Positions 13,101-22,490 of a stretch of DNA of 64,000 nt are shown in pieces. How positions within the stretch are numbered: the first letter of the stretch is position 1; every line of letters begins with the position of its first letter. Below the pieces are notes generated by a model. That model worked only from the letters and a program-made list of their open reading frames with translations, searched no databases and was not told where the DNA came from. The position numbers and the translations under genes are program-made. Source of the stretch: Tubulanus polymorphus. Taxonomy: Eukaryota > Nemertea > Palaeonemertea > Tubulaniformes > Tubulanidae. The stretch covers positions 2,480,001 to 2,544,000 of the forward strand of contig NC_134026.1 in assembly GCF_964204645.1 (NCBI RefSeq). Reading direction: 5' to 3'.

Positions 13101-16100
13101 CCTACGATTGTAAACAAAAAACAAAATGCACAATAATGGAAATATATCATAAAGTACCAGAAACGGTTTATCGAGTCAAATTTTGATTGGATGGTTGGAA
13201 ATTTTGATGCAATGAAATTTACGAAATTAACTTCCAATCTTATGATTTTTTTTGTATTTGTAGACAAATGGTGAACGCATCTGTAACTAAAAAGCGCCAC
13301 AAGACACACTGGATTTTCTGACGATAGGTCGGGGTTTCTACGCGAGGTAAAACACTACTGATGATCTGATCATATTTCAAAAAGGATGAACCTTAGATTT
13401 TTGTCGATATTTCTAGAGATATGCATGCCTTATATCCTTGTATCAGCCTGTATCATTATTCTGCTATTCAATGTTCTAGAAAATGCTCTTCGATGCAATG
13501 AACGAATAATCATGCAAAATGTGATCAAATCTCAGACAGACAAAATCGGTTATGAACAATGCTTATTGCTGTGCCATGAAATGGTAAAATGAAAACTTAT
13601 GAAAATATTTCTAAAAATCACAAAGTTTAGTCGATTTTCCAATACTTCTAATGCGTCGAGAGGGACGAACAGAACTTACCGTCAAAGCCACCCATCAAGG
13701 CTTGAGAAACGACTGGTTTATTGGTCAGTATGTTTAACGCACCACCACGTACGTAGGCACTCAGAATCTTCGACACGTGTACGCCGTCCAGAAAAACGGA
13801 TAGGTTACCGCTTTGAGGATCCTTCGAGATAAGTACCTCGTGCCATTCATCCTTATTCAAACCTATTGAAAAAAGAATACAACCATCAATGGTTTAACCG
13901 CGAAACATTGTAAAAAATAAATCGATATATAATCAACTGTCGGTTTGGCTCATCATCCGATGGTTTACCTAGTTTTCTGATGATGGATTAACTTTGCTGG
14001 GTAATTAATTGTCAATTTTGTATGCAATATGTGGATACATGAAATTTACCGGTTGTAGCATGCTTGGAGGTTAAGCAAGATTCAGTATTGAATGAAATGT
14101 CAGGACAATTTTTTGCACAAAATTTTTAACATTAAGGATGATACAGCAGTGTTGATAGAACGTGTTTAATCAGCGAGTATCATAATTAACAAATTCATCG
14201 CTTCGCTAATTGAACTGTCAATACTGAAATCGCGCAGGAAACCAACCCTTAGTGCTCATCATTACAGCAATACGACACCTTCATATCGGATAGTGACTGT
14301 CAATATATCGTATAACTCACTATATACAAGCATGCTTAGCTATTGAACATAACTGTTCGAACGATGACTTAATTATCAAAAACAAGCCATCTGACAAAAT
14401 AACTGTAGCTATCATTATATAAATGCAACAATTAATGCTACGCTGTAAAAACATTATAAATCATCTTAGTGCATTCCACAACCGAGTATAATGAATTAAT
14501 TCTATGTATATCAAAAAATACAAATGGGTATGTACTGGGTCCTGATGTACCGGTAAGTGTTTTTGGCCCACACATCGCAAATTGGGTCCGTGCCAAAACA
14601 TCGGCCCAGGCCCGAGTCAATTTTCAGCACCAGTCAAATTATTGCGTGTGAATTGCAACTGGTTCCGGAAGTGACTCACTTCGCTTTGTCAAGGCATTGT
14701 TTAGTATCAAGCGAGTGGTTTATGTGTGAATGCACCCTCTAATTCAGGTACCGGCCAAATTTCACTCCATGTCTGATCCATGCCAAATCATCTCCGTGTG
14801 ATCGCGGCTATGGTTGAGGAAGAAAACCATTTTGCTCAATTTTTGGAAATGATGGATGCATGTTATGGGTGCATAGCATGTTACGAGTAAAAATTGTATA
14901 ATCGTCATACCCATTATGAGAGACATGTAACAAATTACTGGCGACCAGTCATAATAATCAAGCGCCAGAAAGAAGACAATAAAGATAACAAAATTATCCC
15001 CGATCTCAGCGGCATCAGTACCAGACCCCTCATCTCTTATCTGAGAGCTGTTCGGTTATGAGTCTAGCGGGAATTACGAACTGAACTGTGGATTGCGGTA
15101 ATCCATCATTACTAGCAGCGACGCGTGAACGAAATTCCACTACAGGCCCGAGAGTGCGTAACTAAACGCGCGGGAAACTCGCAACAATGGCATTCCTGAG
15201 TCATACTACGACAATGTAGATAAACATCGTAATTTGATTCAGTTCTATGATTCAGATGTGTCGTTTGTCTTATACCAGAACAGTGTCGTCGTCGTCGCTT
15301 GTCACCAAACCCTGTCCGCGATTAATAGCACCGTATATCAGAAAGTGCACCACTCGCTGAATATATCCAGGCAAGTGTGCCTAGTAACCATGGTGATATC
15401 ATCATCAGCAGTCTGTACTGTTAATTTTGTCACATTTTCAGCTTCCTAATCCTGACAACGTCGGAAATCTTTAAGATAACGACCTAAAGGCTTAAACACC
15501 ATCAAAAACTTAACAATGAGTGACATAAATGGGCTACCGGCAATGCTTCTGTGACAAGCGAGGATTCTACAATGATCCGCTAGGTGTCACTAGTGGTTAC
15601 TGGGTTAATTACCGTACTTTGATTTCTTCTATATTTCAATTAAATTCGAATCAACTTTTCTCATCAGTAAATCAATTTTCAGTGAAATCTATACCATACA
15701 CTGAGTGGGAACTTACCAATGGCTTGTTTGTTAATTTTCGGTTTCAGAAGCCTAAAACTCATTATTCTAATTTCATTGAACACGAACGAATAATGCAGTG
15801 TTGTGCGCCATCTGGTGAGTTACCCCATTGAATTTGTATCTAAGAACTAGCGTGATGGTAAGGTATGGTTTTCCCAGGCCACTGTCCCCACGGGACTCGA
15901 TATACTCACACGAACTCACACACATGAAACAGGTTCGTGGTGAATGCAATAATGACGTTTATCACGTCGTAGATATACGCACGAGACGACCATTAGCCGG
16001 TGATTTACCGCCGAATAACAGGTCGTTACTGCTTACGACGTCGTCGTCACTTTTACCTTTTCCTACTCTGAGTGCGTCTTCGTACTGTTGGAACGCGTGC

Positions 16101-16420
16101 AGAATCTGTAATTCTCCGCCGCGTAAACTGACGTGCATGAAGTACTGCGGTATCGGCGTGTTCATCGTGTCGCGTAAACTGTGATGTAACAGAACGGCGT
16201 TCGCTTTCCACGTACGGAATCGAAACGACACGACCTGCACGTCGTATTCGCTCCATTCCGGATAGTACTGGATGTACGTGTTGTTGCCGCCTAAAAACGT
16301 GAAGCCATTGATCGGCTCCGAGTGGATCAAAACGGCGAGCACGAGGAATCCAACCAACGGAATCGTTTTCAATAGTTTATCCGGGTAATAACCGACCTGT
16401 AACAAAATATATCCATTCAT
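1..16420 (-). CDS. axo: Axotactin/CASPR-like LamG-EGF protein, partial (3' end off left edge)
   Basis: Large extracellular or membrane protein of the neurexin superfamily. I resolved 28 minus-strand exons with GT-AG borders and fully consistent phases, coding for about 1,569 aa before the window edge. Order: signal-like core (about residues 20-35), LamG1 (40-237), EGF1 (240-282), LamG2 (285-450), LamG3 (470-650), EGF2 (645-687), fibrinogen-like domain (690-890), LamG4 (895-1045), EGF3 (1047-1092), LamG5 (1095-1282), EGF4 (1284-1327), LamG6 (1330-1486), then about 80 more residues. The LamG-LamG-EGF-fibrinogen-LamG-EGF-LamG core is that of CASPR/neurexin IV, but no discoidin domain precedes it; instead there is an extra LamG-EGF, and an extra EGF-LamG follows. 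This suggests axotactin, a glia-derived axonal protein in Drosophila. Start: an in-frame ATG at 16,418-16,420. An acceptor-like site at 16,397-16,398 means the true first exon could lie further upstream. The blocks below give exon coordinates. Confidence 0.85.
1200..2880. other. 1.7-kb intron of the axotactin-like gene
   Basis: Lies between the EGF4 and LamG6 exons. It is AT-rich and multiply stopped in all frames. I see no exon-like segment and no clear repeat. Confidence 0.7.
2881..3891 (-). CDS. axo: Axotactin-like exons 19-22: LamG5 and EGF4
   Basis: Exons 3,640-3,891; 3,419-3,562; 3,162-3,335; 2,881-3,015. LamG5 shows ITISFRTYHKNGLLFYA, a degenerate W-K-Q-L in place of W-H-x-V, and the closing FIGCIRGFKLG. 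EGF4 is a single phase-1 exon (CDFKPCKHGSVC, then CNCTGTSYIGKLC). All joins keep frame. Confidence 0.87.
4061..5309 (-). CDS. axo: Axotactin-like exons 15-18: LamG4 and EGF3
   Basis: Exons 5,142-5,309; 4,835-5,057; 4,671-4,751; 4,061-4,203. LamG4 contains SRGDLSFWFRTTKTH, WHQVALQYD and the closing FEGCFRTFEYNG. EGF3 is one exon with CKPNPCKYGGRC and KCICAKPASHYGEKC. The intron between the last two exons holds an inverted-repeat element with a target-site duplication, listed separately. Confidence 0.87.
4299..4656. mobile_element. Inverted-repeat (MITE-like) element with 10-bp target-site duplication
   Basis: A perfect 10-bp direct repeat, GTGGTCAGAT, sits at 4,299-4,308 and 4,647-4,656. Between them is a 337-bp element starting ATCCTCC and ending GGAGGAT, with terminal inverted repeats of about 100 bp (about 4,310-4,407 and 4,543-4,646). 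Each arm contains a T-loop-like GGTTCGAATCC or GGTTCGAGTCC, matching the Pol III B box, and the right arm also has an A-box-like TGGCTGAG at about 4,598-4,605. Long inverted repeats with 9-10 bp duplications fit Mutator-type elements. A tRNA-derived SINE folded back on itself is an alternative. No transposase is present. It lies in an intron. Confidence 0.8.
5409..6283 (-). CDS. axo: Axotactin-like exons 11-14: fibrinogen-like domain
   Basis: Exons 6,046-6,283; 5,856-5,948; 5,631-5,764; 5,409-5,543. The start (SCEEYYLSGM, then DLDGNGPLKPSYVQCEM) is the beginning of the fibrinogen C-like domain seen in CASPR proteins, with cysteines and the 'D-G-x-G-P' signature. A cysteine-rich stretch follows (QCGCHSNYSC, HTCSCDA) and then a W-x-D-F-G element with LGPLKCYGTC. 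This domain directly follows EGF2, as in CASPR/neurexin IV, and argues against a classical alpha-neurexin. Confidence 0.85.
6433..9124 (-). CDS. axo: Axotactin-like exons 5-10: LamG2, LamG3, EGF2
   Basis: Exons 8,860-9,124; 8,501-8,664; 7,537-7,844; 7,310-7,446; 6,761-6,873; 6,433-6,660. LamG2 shows MQFRTRHPNGVLFYAG and WHNLTIVHN and ends with FVGCLRNIYF. LamG3 shows VEFQFRTIRRNGLLL and WHRVKLDFS and ends with FVGCIRGIKL. EGF2 follows (NLRDYCEHSSQC then HCDCGDTGYEG). Exon 7,537-7,844 joins the end of LamG2 to the start of LamG3. Its acceptor is a CAGCAG tandem site. The introns at 7,845-8,500 and 6,874-7,309 hold nothing I recognise. Confidence 0.88.
9230..9885 (-). CDS. axo: Axotactin-like exons 3-4: end of LamG1 and EGF1
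   Basis: Exon 9,769-9,885 gives the C-terminal LamG strand with the conserved V-G-C-L-D-N-I motif. Exon 9,230-9,364 is one EGF module on a single exon with six cysteines (C-x3-C-x4-C pattern, then C-x-C near the end). Both exons are phase 1 to phase 1, the usual arrangement for shuffled extracellular modules. The 404-bp intron between them carries a 25-bp minisatellite. Confidence 0.87.
9631..9705. repeat. 25-bp minisatellite, three copies
   Basis: Copies at 9,631-9,655, 9,656-9,680 and 9,681-9,705 share TAGAG(T/G)GGCAAACATGGA with one to three differences. Located in the intron between LamG1 and EGF1. Confidence 0.9.
9886..13679. other. 3.8-kb intron of the axotactin-like gene
   Basis: Lies between the second and third LamG1 exons. 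It holds several ORFs of 60-109 codons on both strands, none with a recognisable domain, splice context or codon pattern like the neighbouring exons. A short GAT/AAT-type microsatellite lies at about 12,979-13,010. I find nothing else supportable. Confidence 0.65.
12979..13010. repeat. GAT/AAT microsatellite
   Basis: Tandem GAT units grading into AAT units, within the long LamG1 intron. Confidence 0.85.
13680..16420 (-). CDS. axo: Axotactin-like exons 1-2: signal sequence and LamG1 (first two thirds)
   Basis: Exon 16,009-16,420 (or from 16,396 if the acceptor there is used) encodes a hydrophobic stretch IPLVGFLVLAVLI followed by the first LamG strands, including FRFRTWKANAVLLHHS. It ends in phase 1 at a GTAAAT donor. 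Exon 13,680-13,862 continues LNKDEWHEVLIS and LSVFLDG, the usual LamG 'W-H-x-V' and 'V-x-L-D-G' signatures. The joined frame reads through without a stop. The rest of LamG1 is in exon 9,769-9,885. Confidence 0.85.
13863..16008. other. 2.1-kb intron of the axotactin-like gene
   Basis: Separates the first two coding exons. ORFs here are short, and those overlapping 15,828-16,184 on plus are shadows of the minus-strand exon. No exon or defined repeat was seen. Confidence 0.65.
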
Positions 16421-16624
16421 TAATATAAACAGATTAGAGACAAATTCATGAAGTTTAAAGGAGATCAGAATGGCATGGACCCGGCACCAGTTGTAGTCAC
16501 GGTTTAGATTTTAGACCTATCGAAGACCATCTTAGTTCTATAGCCAAGCTGATAACTTAAGATCAACCTAAGACCATCTCGGTCCTTTAACCAATCTAAT
16601 AATTCAATGCTTATCTTGAGATTC

Positions 16625-16711
16625 AAGACCACTTTTGGATTTAAGCCATCACATTGCAACCGGACTTAGAAGCCAGTTCTGTAGTAAAGCCATAAGTGCA
16701 AAAGTGGTCTT
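16625..16711. repeat. Short inverted repeat (13-bp perfect arms)
   Basis: AAGACCACTTTTG at 16,625-16,637 is perfectly inverted at 16,699-16,711. The surrounding 16.5-16.75 kb repeats AAGACCAT-type words, so this may be the core of a decayed palindromic element just upstream of the axotactin-like first exon. Confidence 0.6.
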
Positions 16712-18221
16712 AACAGCCGGTTTTAAATCTTGGTTTCAAGCTGGTAGATCAGCAGCAATAGAACTTAGTTGGTCTTTGACTAGTTTAATTTCTAGGCGAA
16801 ATAACAACTTGTCCAAACTACATCAAACTAATGGATCACTAAAAAAACCTTCTCAAAATCAATCCAGTAATGTATTAATTCCATGGGTGATACATCTGCT
16901 TAATATATCTTTGATGATACGTACCAGCATTTTGTTATGTCACATTTTCCTGATGCATGAGTTTCCAGTGAGATAGACGCACAGAAAACATTGTTATTCT
17001 ACATCACAATCTTCCATCTTTTCATAACTCCTACAAATCAATAGACGATAATCCTGATTATGCTAATAAAACAATAGAACCGATCTCTTCTAATCATGTA
17101 TGCCTCGTAGTACCGACAGATTAACACTTTCTCAATTTGAATTTGGACAAAAACCGCTCCAAAAATTCACAAACTTAGCAAACGTTCTCAGATCTGCAAT
17201 TGTCTAATGATTACTGCAGATTTTCAGCAAATCATTATATACGGTTTCGAGCGATTGTGGGAAGGAGAAATAAAGACCACATCAAATAATAAAACATATC
17301 ATCCTGAGATGTGTGTGCTGAAGTGATAACAGATTATTTGCTGAAAGCGTTGGTGGACAGGAACAGCAACACGTAGCCACGAAAACACCAAATATTTCCT
17401 ATTCCACGTAATATTTATCGAACTGCTGCTCTTAAATATTTGTTTACATCAATAGAGGAAATGTGGGCCACTTCATATTCGTAAAAAGTTCTCGATAAAA
17501 AACTTAAGACTTCGTATGTATTTGGAACATAAAGGAAATGACGAAACAAATTGAGAAAGCTGTTTTAGTACGATAACGATTTTATCGCAGTGTTTAATCA
17601 GTCAGTCGGTCTTGGCTGCTGGCTTCGAATTATCGCATATGTTCATAATATAGATTTAAGGTAATATTTCATACAGAACAAGTGATTAACGCATGTGCGA
17701 ATGAACAAATAAAATCATTTTATCAATAACGATTGACCATGATAATTATATAAAACTGTGTTACGCTATTGTACCTGGAACGGGCCAAATTTGGAAGGAG
17801 CCTAGTCAATGTCCGTTCACGTTGCTAAATTGGTTACAGATAGGTATCCCTGGCCCCACATGTCACAATGAGTATTTCAACCTGAGATTTATATCTAAAT
17901 GATAGATTTATAAGTCCCTATCTGTTATCTATTTAACAAATCTTGAGAGAATGTCGTTAATCATCTGGACACATAAATCTATGGTAAATTCTAGGACATT
18001 TTCAAAACAATTGAAACTGAGCAACACACGCACTATTCTAAGACTAATTGGTTATACATTAATTTTCAGGCAATATAGAAATTATATGAAATTTGAAAAC
18101 TATATTAATCAGCTTGATGAAAAATTGGTGACAACTTTATTACAATTGAATTCATACCGTGGACCGCACCAGGAACTGGTTTCTGTCCGCACATGTACAT
18201 ACACGATATAGTCGTTTGGTC

Positions 18222-18295
18222 TAAAATGGAATGGACAAATTTGGAACAGACTTTTCGCTAGTGTCTTAAGACTTGGTCCATTCCAAAATGGATGC
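18222..18295. repeat. Imperfect inverted repeat
   Basis: TGGAATGGACAAA near 18,228 is matched by TTGGTCCATTCCA near 18,275 on the opposite strand, giving a decayed palindrome. Low information; possibly a MITE remnant. Confidence 0.45.
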
Positions 18296-19685
18296 ATCTA
18301 ACAAGAAATTCCATAAATTCATGAGTTCACCTTAGTTAAATCCAAATAAATGTCACCAGTACCGTACGCAGATAACATGAACAATCACGAGAGTGCATAT
18401 TTTTTTTCAACGCGAAACATTAATTTTACATATAATGTGTCACATGAAGAGCTATCCTAATATAGACACAGTCATGAAATACCAGGCCAGCTTTACGAGT
18501 ATGAATATTGTCACCGTACGTCATCGGTTGAAAAGGAGCTGTTTTAAAGACAGCGATAAAATGAACATGTGGCTGTGTCAGTGACAACGTTATTGGTTTC
18601 CCCAACGTCAAGTAATAATGACAGGCGGTAAACATGATAAAACTGAAATTTATTCGAAATTTTTTATGAAATCAGTTCTACCAGATATCGTACTCCGTAT
18701 ATAATAGCTTTTTTATGATTTCATTCTATATGTGTCAATTATAAACGTATCAACGACACTGAACAATATCACGCAAGAAAAAATACCCCTGCAATCTTTT
18801 GAAAACAACTGACCAATTCAGTTCCATGTGATTTGAATCTAACAGTTAATGTATCGACATATTGAACTAACAGTTAAATTTAACGATAACTCTCATGACC
18901 AAAACCTTGAAAAACTCAAAAAAAATCTCATTCGAGATTCAGGAGGTAAAACACTAAATGATAATCAGATATATAACATAGAAGTAATTACAACCAATAG
19001 ATATAAATATAGAGTTAATTGTGGACACGTTACCTGTTCAAGATGCTCTTAAGCTATTAAGCTGGCTATGGTTATAAAAGTAATCAATCCACCAGGCACC
19101 AATAAAACGCTCTAATCCTTCTCTTGATTAATCGTTTATTAAAGCTCACATATACATCCACTACTAATGCTTTTAATTCAGGTTACTTTACCCTTGGTTA
19201 CTGTATGAAGTAAGAGTATAAACGTTCCCCATCACTAGTTGCCAAACAATCACCACGACATTCGATTTTCGAGTTTGTCGTACCCTAGGCCAGAATATGT
19301 GGTATTAAACGTTTAAACTTTGTCTCCAATCAATCTGAAATAAAGGCTCTGATAATAGCCATAAGGCACGGAACTTTCATTGCAAGAATTTGAAATCCAA
19401 GTGAATTCTTGAAAACTGAATGAGATTGCAATAGCTGGTTAACCATGGGAACCGTGAGTGTTTAATCTGTTAATCGGGTTTATTGAGGTGTTAACAACTT
19501 GCTAAATACTTTCTCTAATGTTACATCATAAATACAAATAGCCAAAGTGAACACTCTAATGAATTCAACCTGGGCGCTATAATTGGAAAATGTCATAAAG
19601 CAGAATCTGAAACCTATCAAACTTAAACGGAACATCAAAATCAAATTTGCACCGATGACTATTGAGTTATTGTTCAGGGAATGTC

Positions 19686-19748
19686 ACCCTCTCCCGCTCC
19701 CGCTCCCCACCCCCTTCCCCATCCCCCTCCTCTCTCCCTCCCTCCCTC
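19686..19748. repeat. Polypyrimidine tract
   Basis: Almost uninterrupted C/T run (CCCTCTCCCGCTCCC type, ending in CTCCC repeats) on the plus strand. Confidence 0.85.
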
Positions 19749-20175
19749 AGTTCAAATACTATATTTTACTAGCAGAGATTCTGCATAAATGTCAAGACAC
19801 TTGCTTTGATCGCGCAAATTGTTCAATTTGCAACGAATAAATAAAATGTCAAAGAATCAACTGCTTCATTCTTAAGAATAAAGGTTACATTCTATAAATA
19901 TCTAGTGTTTTCTTGTTTGTTTTCTATGTGTGGGATGAAGGTCTTATCGTGAAGAAACATCTTCGAAATCCATTCATAACAACAAAAATCCAGCCAGGGA
20001 CTGATGAAAGTGAACTCACATTTAACATTGATATTTCCCATTTCTCTGTACGTAATTTAGATATATAAATGTTGTCGACTATGATTAACGCATCATTACC
20101 TAATACAGCGATTATAGTCTCAATGAGCTGGAAATTCATTTAGATAATGAAAGAACGACGCCGGCGATCTCACAT

Positions 20176-20178
<3 letters not shown>

Positions 20179-20211
<33 letters not shown>
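20179..20211. repeat. (TC)n microsatellite
   Basis: About 16 uninterrupted TC dinucleotides. Confidence 0.95.
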
Positions 20212-20213
<2 letters not shown>

Positions 20214-22476
20214 CGAGTTCTGACCGATCGAGCAGTAAATTGATGGTAGAGATGCTTACATACATGCGCAATTCATGGATGGATGATGAAAGTATCCTGA
20301 TAGGATTATGACCGGCGAACCACTCCTCAGTTTGATCACTGCCGCTCTTATACATATATGGTATAAGCAGCAGATGTGATAGAGCTGTCTACACCATCTG
20401 ATCCAGCAATTATTATTCCATAGTTATATACTAGCATATAGTATACCAGGGATCTGTCCTAGGTCCCAGGGCCCGGCGGTTTCTGCAGTATCGCAATCAA
20501 CGAGCCCCGATAAAAAATGACGGGTCATCCAGTTCACCGAGGGATCTGACCGAACCAGCAATTTATATTCCCAATAAACAAACATTTCCTGACAATAAAT
20601 GACATCACAAAAAAGGCTCACACTCCAGCATATATATATATGTAGCTTATATTGACAACTATTGTGCGCGATGAAATGGAATGTTTTTATCGTAGAAATC
20701 TCTGCACTCGTATTTCCATTCAAATTCAAAACCCAAGAACACCTGTTTTTATCTGTTGAATAATTCATAACACTGAAACATAGCCATACATAACAACGGC
20801 CGAAAATATTAGTTATGATAACCGGAGATGAGTGTGTAAAACTAATTCCATGTGTATGAAATAACTAGATAGAATACCACCAAAATATCACATATAATCA
20901 AATTAATTAGCCAATCATAATAAACTATTATACAGTCTACTACAGTACATAGCACAAGTATTTGAACAGTAATTGGGGTAATTGATGTTGCCAAATATGT
21001 AAAACCTAATTATCAGTCAAGGATATACGAGTAGTTTAGTTGTGAATCATGCGCAGGCTTATCCATGAAAATGTCAAGGTACATGAAGAAATTGAAGCGT
21101 TGAGAGATATTGCCAGTTTCTGGTAAATGATGGAAGCGGGTCTGCATCCATTTTGTGCATTAAAACTCCAACTGGATCCCGGTGGCTATGATTGGTATCA
21201 ACCGTGGACTTTATTTTTAGGTACCAAATATCAACAGAAGCTGTCTTAAGTGATGAGTGCAGTGATGTAGTGGCACGTGTCGAATGAACCGTGAACAATA
21301 AACAGAGACAATGCTGCTACGGCTCTTAAAGTTACCAAAGATGCCGTAAGAAGATTGCATCTGAAATGAATTAAACCCTACTTCTGCATTCAACCGACGA
21401 CTGAGTCAAAGTGGACGGATTTAGATATGTAAGGCAAACTAGCGTCAGAGTCGATGCAAAATGAGCAAGGTCGACGTGTTTTCTACCGGAATAATTCGCC
21501 ATCGAGAGAAAATCGATAAAAACGATGTCGCAGAATGACACGAGAGAAAGTTGACAACAAGGGTACACGCAAACTCTTAGATAGAAAACATGATTCAGCG
21601 TTTTACAACATCCGATAAATTAACAGTTCACCAAGGATACAAATATATTCTGTTGTCACCTCAGATTTATTCCAATTTACTGAATAATCAGAAATTATCA
21701 AAAATCAAAATCTTAAGACAAAATTCTAAAATATATTTCTTACCTTATTTCCTCAATACCTTATTTCCTCAATCTATGTCAATGATTAAGTTGCTCTAGG
21801 AATGATACTATATGAATGACTGCTTTGATCCGATGTATGTTTTAAAGTACCTTCGCACCCCCGGTAGTCAATGAACGAGCATAGAAGAGCTTCTGGTCAT
21901 TCGATTAAAAAATCGAACCATTCAAGAAACCCGGTCAACGGAAATGAAGAACGATCTAAGAATATTGCGGCTGGACATGCCGTTCATCAAGCACTATTCA
22001 CGTCTGGTCCGAACAATGGAAACTATGGCTATAGTAAAACTACGTCGTTAAGACTCTTCCTTTAAGAGGCCATGAAAAAATTCATTTCATCAATGAATTT
22101 TATCAGAAAGGTCACACATCCTGTGAATAATGTTAAATAGGATCATGATTCAAACGATCGTGTATATGACATTATTTTTAAGAGCTGTTTTTTATTCTAT
22201 TCAAATATCACTTCTATAAAACCAAATATAGTTTTTCAGAGCTTCTGCGATAATTTCAAGACGTCCCAAGTTTGCAAGATATCTAAGTCTATAACTCGCA
22301 GCCTAAGATTATGTTATTATGGTAAATATTAGGAAGTCGTTTTGTAGACCATATTTAGAGAAATCAAGATAATTTCGATGGTATCATATATACGAAATAT
22401 ATACAGGTTTACAGACATTATAACAATGTAAATTCACTGGCAATTCTGTACCATCTTACACGCGAACGCTAATAAC

Positions 22477-22490
22477 GTTACCATGGAAAC
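22477..22490. promoter_or_regulatory. Candidate RFX X-box
   Basis: GTTACCATGGAAAC fits the palindromic X-box form GTTNCCATGGNAAC bound by RFX-family factors, which often act on ciliary and sensory-neuron genes. It lies in the gene-poor stretch about 6 kb upstream of the axotactin-like N-terminal exon. Whether it is used is unknown. Confidence 0.4.

Noticed and set aside
15384-15397. Second X-box candidate (GTAACCATGGTGAT)
   Set aside because: Right half departs from the RFX consensus at several positions.
15828-16184. 118-codon plus-strand ORF
   Set aside because: Antisense of the LamG1 exon, whose minus-strand frame has clear LamG motifs and splice sites.
20424-20768. 114-codon minus-strand ORF
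   Set aside because: No recognisable motif; lies in repeat-rich non-coding DNA.
21871-22065. 64-codon polar plus-strand ORF
   Set aside because: Composition slightly protein-like, but no splice partners or homology signature I recognise.
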